The notes beneath the pieces were generated by a model. The model had not been told where the DNA came from and made no database searches. It saw only the letters and a list, made by a program, of their open reading frames with translations. From an uncultured bacterium (lineage in GTDB: Bacteria > Bacillota_I > Bacilli_A > RF39 > UBA660), in assembly GCA_949285775.1 (NCBI GenBank), contig CASEAD010000205.1, forward strand, positions 1-5,261: 5,261 nt of DNA, written 5' to 3'. The position numbers were made by a program, and so were the translations under genes. Of this stretch, positions 1-5,204 are shown one piece after another. Position 1 is the first letter of the stretch, and each line of letters starts with the position of its first letter.

Positions 1-129
1 ACCCAATACCAAAGAAATATTAGAATTATTATTACTATCCTTATTACCCTTACAACCAACCTTAGCCCCACAAACACCACAAAACTTATCATTATCACTC
101 AAATAACTACCACACTTATTACAAAACAT
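1..129 (-). CDS. Zinc-ribbon protein, N-terminal part only (runs off the window)
   Basis: This is the first 43 codons of a gene that continues past the left edge. The peptide opens MFCNKCGSYL and has two CxxC knuckles, C3-x2-C6 and C17-x2-C20, with FCGVCGAKV around the second. That is the standard short zinc-ribbon found at the N terminus of many Bacillota membrane or envelope proteins, where four Cys bind one Zn. A further Cys at 27 and an Asn/Ser-rich linker follow, and the last visible residues (NISLVLG) could begin a hydrophobic segment. The start is well supported by a near-perfect Shine-Dalgarno nine bases upstream. It is the last visible gene of the operon with the DUF4097 and LiaF-like genes, so an envelope role is inferred. 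The function of the missing C-terminal part is unknown. Confidence 0.85.
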   Translation of the reverse strand, partial: MFCNKCGSYLSDNDKFCGVCGAKVGCKGNKDSNNNSNISLVLG

Positions 130-134
130 AACAA

Positions 135-144
135 ATCACCTCCT
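135..144 (-). promoter_or_regulatory. Very strong Shine-Dalgarno for the zinc-ribbon gene
   Basis: On the minus strand the sequence AGGAGGTGAT lies directly after the TAG stop (145-147) of the DUF4097 gene, with nine bases from the AGGAGG core to the ATG. It matches ten consecutive bases of the complement of the usual 16S rRNA 3' end. It fixes the start of the zinc-ribbon gene and suggests strong independent initiation rather than mere coupling. Confidence 0.85.
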
Positions 145-951
145 CTATCCAAAAGAAACAACAATATCCCCTATATCACTCTCTAATTCTATCTTATCAT
201 CTCCATCACCATAAACACTATTATTATCTTGCTCTATTCCATCAATTCTAATACTACCAATATCCTTCTTACACCTAATCTGATAATCCCCTCTTTCACC
301 AAGTAAAACCAAATCAACATTACCTATATCGCTCTCTATCTTACTGTTACCTTTAATAGTAGCACTTATATTAACATCTCCAATATCAGCATCAATATCC
401 AAATTATTTAATATAGAACTATTTATTACTATCTCTCCCACATCACCATCAATATCTATTCCATTAAAAGAAGAATTATCAATACTTAAATTACCAACAC
501 CTTGTTCAAAATTAAAATACCCTATATTTACATCACTAATTTCCACATTACCAGTACCATTATCTATCTCTATCTTATCTATATCAATATCACTAGGAAT
601 ATAAATAATAACACTCCCACCAATACCACTACTAAACCACTTATTATCTTCTCTAATCTCCAAACTATTCCCTATAACCCTTGAAGAAAAAGATTCACTA
701 ACATCACTAGCCTCAACCCTAAATTCATCACCAGACTTAATACTAATATCAACACTCTCCAAATCAATTTCAATATTAGAAACATTACTATAACTTTCCT
801 CAAAATTAATCTTCTTATTATTATTAATATCCCTAAAATTAACTCTAAAAATTAAGAAAATCCCCAACAAGACACCATATATAATACTAATTATTATACC
901 AATACCTAATAAAATTGCTAATACTTTTATTAACTTCTGACTACTACTCAT
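145..951 (-). CDS. DUF4097-type (LiaG-like) membrane-anchored beta-solenoid protein
   Basis: The 268-residue protein has a hydrophobic N-terminal segment at about residues 7-35, likely a membrane anchor or uncleaved signal, followed by an extracytoplasmic region of short beta strands. From residue 130 onwards a G-N/D-V/I-x-I unit recurs: GTGNVEI, GVGNLSI, DVGEIVI, DIGDVNI, DIGNVDL, DIGSIRI, DIGDIVV. Its central Gly falls at 134, 153, 172, 191, 211, 232 and 261, giving rungs of mostly 19 residues, as expected for the DUF4097 right-handed beta-solenoid. B. subtilis LiaG belongs to this family and also sits beside LiaF. The ATG overlaps the upstream LiaF-like stop in ATGA (948-951), so the two are probably translationally coupled; the upstream sequence has only a weak G-rich Shine-Dalgarno. 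No catalytic residues are visible. A structural or sensing role at the envelope is inferred. Confidence 0.85.
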   Translation of the reverse strand: MSSSQKLIKVLAILLGIGIIISIIYGVLLGIFLIFRVNFRDINNNKKINFEESYSNVSNIEIDLESVDISIKSGDEFRVEASDVSESFSSRVIGNSLEIREDNKWFSSGIGGSVIIYIPSDIDIDKIEIDNGTGNVEISDVNIGYFNFEQGVGNLSIDNSSFNGIDIDGDVGEIVINSSILNNLDIDADIGDVNISATIKGNSKIESDIGNVDLVLLGERGDYQIRCKKDIGSIRIDGIEQDNNSVYGDGDDKIELESDIGDIVVSFG

Positions 952-1607
952 TTAATATCCACCCCACCAAACATACAAAACGCTTCAATATATATTACCT
1001 TCTTATTATTACTATCATTTTTTATCTTTCTAGATACACCCCCAAAAATAGAAGTAGATCTTACCTCAACATTAACCCCACTAGGAATAATAATATCAAC
1101 ACCCCCAAAAATACTACTAGCCTTAATAACTACATCCCCACTAATCTTAGAATCTCTCAAATCCAACACAACACTACCAAAAATAGCATCTACCTTAGCA
1201 CCATTAAAACTATCATCTTTCTTAACATCTTCTTTTGAAAAAGTAGCAACTATACTATCCAACTTTCCCTCATCAACCCTACTTATCTTATCCCTCCTAA
1301 ACCAATCAAAAAACATAAGATAAATACCAATAAAAACTAATATAAAAGGAATAAACAACTTAAATAACAAATCATAACTAAATATCCCCCAAGACGCTAA
1401 TAATAAAAATATACCAATAGCAAGCCAAAAAACACTACTAACCTTACTCTTCTTCTTACTATTAAATAAACTAATTAAACTAGGAATAATTATAAATAAA
1501 GTCCACCATCCCCTAAAAAATAAATTAACCTTAATAATATCTAAAACATTAAGCCCCCAAATTAATCCAACAATAATAAAAACTAATCCCCATAAAACAT
1601 TACTCAT
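948..1607 (-). CDS. LiaF-like membrane protein (N-terminal TM region plus LiaF-type C-terminal domain)
   Basis: The 219-residue protein has a compact N-terminal membrane region of about four hydrophobic segments, near residues 3-20, 33-48, 57-75 and 80-100. A basic stretch follows (FRRDKISR). The C-terminal domain, from about 136, is a beta-rich LiaF/toast-rack-type fold with four spaced copies of an I/M-F-G-G/S-V motif: IFGSV at 142, IFGGV at 167 and 187, and MFGGV at 212. In Bacillota, LiaF proteins inhibit the LiaRS two-component system that answers cell-wall antibiotics. Related proteins of unknown role are widespread, and no LiaRS genes are visible here, so liaF itself is not assigned. 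The start is supported by GAGGAG about nine bases upstream. It begins 21 bases after the phosphatase stop and ends in a 4-base ATGA overlap with the DUF4097 gene. Its TGA stop shows that the standard code is used. Confidence 0.85.
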   Translation of the reverse strand: MSNVLWGLVFIIVGLIWGLNVLDIIKVNLFFRGWWTLFIIIPSLISLFNSKKKSKVSSVFWLAIGIFLLLASWGIFSYDLLFKLFIPFILVFIGIYLMFFDWFRRDKISRVDEGKLDSIVATFSKEDVKKDDSFNGAKVDAIFGSVVLDLRDSKISGDVVIKASSIFGGVDIIIPSGVNVEVRSTSIFGGVSRKIKNDSNNKKVIYIEAFCMFGGVDIK

Positions 1608-1628
1608 ATCTTCACACTCCTCATATTA

Positions 1629-2411
1629 CTATTTTACATACTTTCTTACTATCTTTAATACCTCATCATGTGATACACCATTACTAATAACAGCACCCAT
1701 TATACCCTTATCATATCTCTGATATTCTCCATATATATTTGTAACCTTACCCAAAGCCTCAGTAACAATAAGATAAGATGCTGCCAAATCACAATTACCA
1801 TGCGTTGTTCCCGGAAATATATCACAAGCAAAATCCCCCCTTGCAATAGCCATACAACTATTAGCAACACTTCCTATCGAAGAAATCTTTGAATATTTCT
1901 TTAACTCCTTAATCAACATTACCTCATCTATAATATCATTATCAAATATCTCAACATTACACCTATAACCAAAATCCCCTAATTTCCTATTATTAACATA
2001 TATTCTTTCCCAATTACAATAAGCACCACTCCCCTTCATAGCATAATACATTTTATCTTCTATTACATTATATACTACCCCTACTATAGGATCTCCCTTA
2101 TAAACTAAAGCCAAAGAAAATACAAACACCGGAATATGATTAACATACATACCCGTCCCATCCAAAGGATCACATACCCATACATAATCACTATCTTTAT
2201 TATAACTTTCTTCTTCTCCATTTACAGAATGACTACTATATTTATCTTTAACCCTTGCAACTAAATAACTATTAATCTCCTTATCTACATAAGTAACAAC
2301 AGTCTTATCACTCTTATAATCTAAATTAATATTCCTATTATAATAATCTAACATAACCTTACCAGCATATATCGCAATATCACAAGCAAAATCTAAATAT
2401 TCATTATACAT
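1629..2411 (-). CDS. Inositol monophosphatase / CysQ superfamily phosphatase
   Basis: The 260-residue length is typical of the Mg-dependent, Li-sensitive phosphatase superfamily (inositol monophosphatase, CysQ-type bisphosphate nucleotidase). The metal-site motifs are present in order: D43 in VTYVDKEI, GEE at 65-67, DPLDGT at 81-86 with both Asp, and D208 in NCDLAAS. Family-like segments GVVYNVIEDKMYYA and KGSGAYCN also occur. Two positions are unusual: the WDxAAG motif has Cys for Trp and Ser for Gly, and DGTxNF has become DGTGMYV. The metal ligands are kept, so activity is likely, but the substrate (inositol phosphate, PAP or a sugar phosphate) cannot be told. A GGTGAT Shine-Dalgarno lies 4-5 bases before the ATG. 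The first 25 codons and the leader are duplicated upstream of the metalloprotease gene. It has no evident promoter of its own and probably depends on read-through from that gene. Confidence 0.9.
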   Translation of the reverse strand: MYNEYLDFACDIAIYAGKVMLDYYNRNINLDYKSDKTVVTYVDKEINSYLVARVKDKYSSHSVNGEEESYNKDSDYVWVCDPLDGTGMYVNHIPVFVFSLALVYKGDPIVGVVYNVIEDKMYYAMKGSGAYCNWERIYVNNRKLGDFGYRCNVEIFDNDIIDEVMLIKELKKYSKISSIGSVANSCMAIARGDFACDIFPGTTHGNCDLAASYLIVTEALGKVTNIYGEYQRYDKGIMGAVISNGVSHDEVLKIVRKYVK

Positions 2412-2441
2412 ATTATCACCACTTTACTAATAATTATTATA
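2337..2441. repeat. Direct repeat copy A: phosphatase 5' end and leader
   Basis: This copy covers codons 1-25 of the intact phosphatase gene plus 30 bases of its leader, including the ribosome-binding site. It aligns to 3612-3715 with two substitutions (2363 c/t and 2374 g/a, the partner bases being 3638 and 3649) and one missing base (2428). Weaker similarity continues to about 2454, through the metalloprotease TAG stop at 2449-2451, so the end of that gene may be built from phosphatase leader DNA. Confidence 0.95.
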
Positions 2442-2448
2442 TATTAAA

Positions 2449-3600
2449 CTATAACACATTCTTTTTACCTTGATTATCTAATATAACCTTTTCGTACTCC
2501 TCAAGCTCCATTAAATAAAATACTTCAGGATCTAATCTCTCTACCCCTTGTTCTCTAGATAAAATATCATATACAATACTAGGATACTTCTCTCCATATT
2601 CCTTTATAATCTCTGTAATAGCATAATTATCCGCATCTCGTTCAATAAAAAAACTATCATGATATTTTGCGTAAAAACTTCTATGTGTTCTCACCAAATC
2701 AATTTCCATTAATATTATTTTTTTAACATCATCATTAAATTCATTAATCTCTATATGTTGCATAAAATGCCCTAATTCATGAAATACAGTGAACATTTTT
2801 CTCAAAAATTCTCTTTCAGTCTTTAAATCATAAACATCCAAACAATTAACTTTCAAACAAGGAACACCATCATCCTCAATCATACCAAAACACCCTAAAA
2901 CTTCTATCTCATCTTCAATCACCCTTTCAGATGTAAATTTTATAGCACAATTACTTGACATTTGAGTCATTCTACGTGATAAAAATAATAAAATATATAA
3001 TTGTCTATTTCTCTCATTAGATATATCATTAATTGGATATTTAGCAAAATAATCTACAATATCATACATCAAATCTTTTTCACCATCTATTTCCTTATAA
3101 ACTATGCTATCATAAGCCATTGACAAAAAACTTTCCTCTAAAAAATTTCTATCACCACCATCTAATTCTTCTCCTCCTCTAATTTTTTTCATAAGCTGAT
3201 TATGTTTATCAACTAACAAATCATCAATTTGACTTAATGACTTACCATTAATAAACTTTACATCATTAGGATTATCTTGCAAAGTTAGATTATTCCACAA
3301 ATTAGAATACAAATAAGAACAATACTTATTATTATAATATTCTCTAACATCTTTTTCCAAAATATAACTTAAATAATTATAATATTTATCTAAAAAAACC
3401 TTTTCAAAATCTTCCAATTCTTTTTTAGAAACTAAATAAATTAAACACCCCTCAATTCTAGATTTTAATTCTTCTTGTCTCTCCATTACCTGTATAAAAT
3501 AATTAATATCTGATACCTTACTCATAGATTTTAAAAAATCTATACATTCATAATAAGCTAATTGCCCATCAATATCTCTTAATACTTCCTTTATTTCCAT
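2449..3600 (-). CDS. Putative zinc metalloprotease (HExxH ... ExxAD), lone insert between repeats
   Basis: The 383-residue protein has no signal peptide or membrane segment. Its C-terminal third carries a zincin signature: FHELGHFMQH, with H274, E275 and H278 as zinc and catalytic residues, then IERDADNYA, with E320 as a plausible third ligand and D324 of an ExxAD motif 42 residues later. This resembles the zinc sites of ImmA/IrrE-like and M48-like gluzincins, but the exact family is not recognised. The first 260 residues are mostly charged helical sequence that I cannot assign. The start has GGGAGAG five bases upstream. A 31-codon remnant of the phosphatase gene overlaps the start by ten bases. 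The gene lies between two 105-bp direct repeats and is visibly more AT-rich than the phosphatase, which suggests recent acquisition. A regulatory protease or a self-contained defence or stress function are both possible; neither is shown by the sequence. Confidence 0.75.
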   Translation of the reverse strand: MEIKEVLRDIDGQLAYYECIDFLKSMSKVSDINYFIQVMERQEELKSRIEGCLIYLVSKKELEDFEKVFLDKYYNYLSYILEKDVREYYNNKYCSYLYSNLWNNLTLQDNPNDVKFINGKSLSQIDDLLVDKHNQLMKKIRGGEELDGGDRNFLEESFLSMAYDSIVYKEIDGEKDLMYDIVDYFAKYPINDISNERNRQLYILLFLSRRMTQMSSNCAIKFTSERVIEDEIEVLGCFGMIEDDGVPCLKVNCLDVYDLKTEREFLRKMFTVFHELGHFMQHIEINEFNDDVKKIILMEIDLVRTHRSFYAKYHDSFFIERDADNYAITEIIKEYGEKYPSIVYDILSREQGVERLDPEVFYLMELEEYEKVILDNQGKKNVL

Positions 3601-3686
3601 ATATCTCTCCCATTATAATAATCTAACATAACCTTACTAGCATATATCACAATATCACAAGCAAAATCTAAATATTCATTATACAT
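3591..3686 (-). pseudogene. Truncated 5' copy of the phosphatase gene, readable as a 31-residue leader peptide
   Basis: Reading from the ATG at 3686, the first 25 residues match the intact phosphatase except A13V and G17S. The frame then leaves the repeat (GRDIWK) and stops at TAA 3591-3593, ten bases inside the metalloprotease gene. The GGTGAT ribosome-binding site is intact, so the stub is probably translated. Both changes are non-synonymous and one removes a glycine commonly kept in the family, consistent with loss of constraint. Terminating ribosomes would finish within a few bases of the metalloprotease ATG, so coupling is possible. It is a remnant of a gene, not a functional phosphatase. 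Confidence 0.85.
3605..3611 (-). promoter_or_regulatory. Shine-Dalgarno of the metalloprotease gene, at the repeat junction
   Basis: On the minus strand GGGAGAG lies immediately after the last base of repeat copy B and ends four bases before the ATG at 3600. The matching position after copy A reads AGGAATA, part of the phosphatase coding sequence. The metalloprotease ribosome-binding site thus begins exactly where homology to the phosphatase ends. It supports the chosen start. Confidence 0.65.
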
Positions 3687-3715
3687 ATTATCACCACTTT
3701 ACAATAATTATTATA
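3612..3715. repeat. Direct repeat copy B: truncated phosphatase 5' end and leader
   Basis: This 104-base copy matches 2337-2441 with two substitutions and one single-base gap. The copies are about 1275 bases apart, and the DNA between them is essentially only the metalloprotease gene. Homology stops sharply on the metalloprotease side (3611/3612) and fades on the promoter side; an imperfect match such as aaactat continues to about 3730. Such a long duplicated stretch is too long for an ordinary transposase target duplication. Confidence 0.95.
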
Positions 3716-3755
3716 CCAAAACTATCATAATCTTTAACATATTAAATATAACCCC

Positions 3756-3784
3756 ATTATATCATTTATATCTCAAATAATAAA
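3756..3784 (-). promoter_or_regulatory. Extended -10 promoter for the metalloprotease-phosphatase-LiaF-like operon
   Basis: On the minus strand a perfect TATAAT (3756-3761) is preceded by TG at the extended -10 position (3763-3764), giving TGATATAAT. A weak -35, TTTATT, lies at 3779-3784 with a 17-base spacer. Transcription would start near 3749, about 60 bases before the stub ATG at 3686. It lies just downstream of the flavodoxin terminator, so it plausibly starts a separate unit. Before the insertion it would have been the phosphatase promoter (inference). Confidence 0.7.
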
Positions 3785-3829
3785 CTGTTTTGCGTTTTCT
3801 TTAGAAAAAAAAGAAACTATTACCCAAAT

Positions 3830-3873
3830 AAAAAAAGCTATTGAAGAAAATTAATTATTTAATTTCCAACAGC
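3830..3873 (-). terminator. Rho-independent terminator after the flavodoxin gene
   Basis: Fifteen bases after the flavodoxin stop the minus strand forms a long stem. GCTGTTG pairs with CAATAGC (one G-U pair), continued by GAAATTAA against TTAATTTTC with small bulges and an ATAA loop. Seven T residues (3830-3836) follow directly. The stem with a T-run on the minus strand fits an intrinsic terminator and separates the flavodoxin unit from the promoter at 3756. Confidence 0.85.
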
Positions 3874-3888
3874 CCATATTCTTCCATC

Positions 3889-4359
3889 TTATCTCTCCAA
3901 CCAAGATAATATTTCATTCTCATCCATATTCCTAGATAATAACCTACCATCAATAATATTTATATTAGGGTATTTCTTTCTTAAATCATCTAAACTTCCC
4001 CTAATACCACTACCACCTGAAGTTGCAAATAAATATACTCTCTTATTATCTAAATTAACACTCTCTATAAAAGTATTAATAATCCTAGGAGCCAAATTCC
4101 ACCAAATAGGATAACCAATTAATATAGTATTATATTCATCAATACTATCTAACATATCTTTTATCTCTGGTCTACTATCATCACTAGCCATCTCTAAAGA
4201 TGACCTACTATTCTTATCATACCAATTCAAATCATCATCAGTATACTTATCCATAGGTTCTATCTCAAATAAATCACCACCTGTAATAGAAACCAATCTC
4301 TCTGCTACCTCTTTAGTAACCCCACTAGCAGAAAAATAACAAACTAAATTTTTATTCAT
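3889..4359 (-). CDS. Flavodoxin (FMN-binding, Flavodoxin_4-like)
   Basis: The 156-residue protein fits the length of a short-chain flavodoxin. The phosphate-binding loop is SASGVTK at 10-16, straight after the first strand (LVCYF). GYPIWWNLAP at 82-91 provides the aromatic loop beside the isoalloxazine ring, and FATSGGSGIRGS at 111-122 is the third FMN-binding loop. This arrangement is typical of the flavodoxin family widespread in anaerobic Bacillota, which carries electrons using FMN in the cytoplasm; the partner enzyme cannot be told. No signal peptide is present. The start has AGGATGG about nine bases upstream. It lies 30 bases downstream of the C39-like gene with no promoter visible between them, so they may be co-transcribed, and it is followed by a strong terminator. 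In a sampled line its base composition resembles the phosphatase gene rather than the more AT-rich C39-like gene. Confidence 0.92.
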   Translation of the reverse strand: MNKNLVCYFSASGVTKEVAERLVSITGGDLFEIEPMDKYTDDDLNWYDKNSRSSLEMASDDSRPEIKDMLDSIDEYNTILIGYPIWWNLAPRIINTFIESVNLDNKRVYLFATSGGSGIRGSLDDLRKKYPNINIIDGRLLSRNMDENEILSWLER

Positions 4360-4389
4360 AATTATTCCATCCTATCATAATAATCATCT

Positions 4390-5007
4390 TTATTTTTTCC
4401 CCTTAATTAAAATATATGGTTGTATTCTTTGATCTTCTGGAAAAAATCTGTCATCAAACCACATTTTATAAAATTTGTATGCCGAAAAATAGTTATAACC
4501 ATCTCTATAATCATCTGTAGAATCATTACTATCCGCAAAAATCAAGACATCATGCTTATATTCATCATTCTCACTTCTTTTATCATATCCAATAATTACT
4601 TGATAATGTCCACCATAATAAACACTTTCTACTAAAATAGGATAACCATTTTTTAAATTAGAAACTACAAATTCTCTAAATTCATTCATAGTATCAAAAA
4701 TTTTTCCAGAAGATTTTCTTTGTTTCTCAATACTAGTTTCAATAATATAATTATTTTTTTTAAAAAAATCAACTATATCTTTTATTTTTGTACCTCCAGG
4801 TTGTTTACATTGAACCTTATCAAAAATATCTTTTTCACTAAATTCATAATCATTAAAGTAATTTAGTATCATTAATACCGCATTAGGTCCACAGGCATAA
4901 TCTAAAGTTGCTTGTCTTGTTTTGAATTTAGATAATATCGTTAATTGTTCATCAGACTTCATATTATAAAAATCATAACTATAATAATACTTTCTTTTAC
5001 ATTCCAT
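4390..5007 (-). CDS. C39-like papain-fold cysteine peptidase domain protein
   Basis: The 205-residue protein has no signal peptide or membrane segment. The papain-like catalytic set is visible: Q32 (oxyanion) and C39 in RQATLDYACGPNAVLMIL, H134 in YGGHYQVIIGYD, and D159 in DVLIFADSNDSTDD. GGT at 71-73 and the C-terminal DGYNYFSAYKFYKMWFDD block match a common stand-alone C39-like (Peptidase_C39_2-type) family of Bacillota. Most members are uncharacterised, and this is not a bacteriocin ABC transporter because there are no transporter domains. The ATG is the only good start: an in-frame TAA lies two codons upstream, and AAGGAG about twelve bases upstream overlaps the stop of the remnant at 5024. 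Coding sequence is poorer in G+C than the flavodoxin. Substrate and role are unknown; cytoplasmic peptidase activity is inferred from the residues only. Confidence 0.85.
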   Translation of the reverse strand: MECKRKYYYSYDFYNMKSDEQLTILSKFKTRQATLDYACGPNAVLMILNYFNDYEFSEKDIFDKVQCKQPGGTKIKDIVDFFKKNNYIIETSIEKQRKSSGKIFDTMNEFREFVVSNLKNGYPILVESVYYGGHYQVIIGYDKRSENDEYKHDVLIFADSNDSTDDYRDGYNYFSAYKFYKMWFDDRFFPEDQRIQPYILIKGKK

Positions 5008-5023
5008 AAATTAATTTTTCTCC

Positions 5024-5122
5024 TTATAAATTCTCATATTCTTCATCACTAACTGCTTCTAACCACTCATTAGAAGTATTTTCTCCTGGTACTTCAATCG
5101 AAATATGACTAAACCAGCTATA
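5024..5122 (-). pseudogene. Start-less C-terminal remnant of a small acidic protein
   Basis: A 32-codon open frame ends at TAA 5024-5026, directly before the C39-like gene's Shine-Dalgarno. It reads convincingly as protein (HISIEVPGEN, then NEWLEAVSDEEYENL) but has no ATG, GTG or TTG start and is closed upstream by TGA at 5123-5125. A second frame beginning at ATG 5136 (MCYCDIAG...) ends at 5059. Joining its first residues to this frame would need a frameshift near 5110-5115. The most likely reading is a decayed or frameshifted gene once upstream of the C39-like gene. The family is not recognised. Confidence 0.5.
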
Positions 5123-5138
5123 TCACAATAACACATCA

Positions 5139-5201
5139 AGACTTCAAACTAACTGATTCTTTATCAACCTTTTGAAGGGAGGCTAGTATTTTTGAAAGTC
5201 T
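5139..5201 (-). other. Compact three-way-junction inverted-repeat element (possible structured RNA or miniature element)
   Basis: Terminal arms AGACTTTCAAA (5191-5201) and TTTGAAGTCT (5139-5148) pair over ten bases with one bulged T. Inside, CTAG pairs with TTAG, CCTT with AAGG around a CAA loop, and TTGAT with ATCAG around an AAAGA loop. The last three helices abut with almost no unpaired bases between them. Two pairs are G-U only if the minus strand is the RNA, and would be A-C mismatches on the plus strand. There is no T-run, so it does not look like a terminator. No known RNA family is recognised. Confidence 0.45.
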
Positions 5202-5204
5202 GTT

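Noticed and set aside
502..684. Open frame on the plus strand opposite the DUF4097 gene
   Set aside because: It is antisense to a strongly supported solenoid gene, is Asn/Thr/Ile-rich from low-complexity reading of the opposite strand, and has no ribosome-binding site.
948..950. Possible Mycoplasma-type code with TGA read as Trp
   Set aside because: TGA ends the LiaF-like gene exactly at the ATGA overlap with the next gene, and Trp is encoded by TGG throughout the genes read.
915..1238. 107-codon open frame on the plus strand opposite the LiaF-like gene
   Set aside because: It is the complement of a convincing membrane-protein gene, with skewed residue content and no family features. The G depletion of this strand reduces stop codons by chance.
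2337..3715. Repeats read as transposon ends or as a CRISPR array
   Set aside because: There are only two long direct copies of coding DNA, no regular spacers, no terminal inverted repeats and no transposase.
3796..3816. TTTCTTT/AAAGAAA hairpin as a second terminator or operator
   Set aside because: The stem is nearly all A-T, is explained by homopolymer runs, and lies beside a much better terminator at 3830-3873.
4420..4635. 71-codon open frame on the plus strand opposite the C39-like gene
   Set aside because: The opposite strand carries a full set of papain-like catalytic residues; this frame has no recognisable domain.
4390..5007. C39-like gene read as a bacteriocin-processing ABC transporter
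   Set aside because: The protein is 205 residues, with no membrane segments or ATP-binding domain, and no double-glycine precursor peptide is visible nearby.
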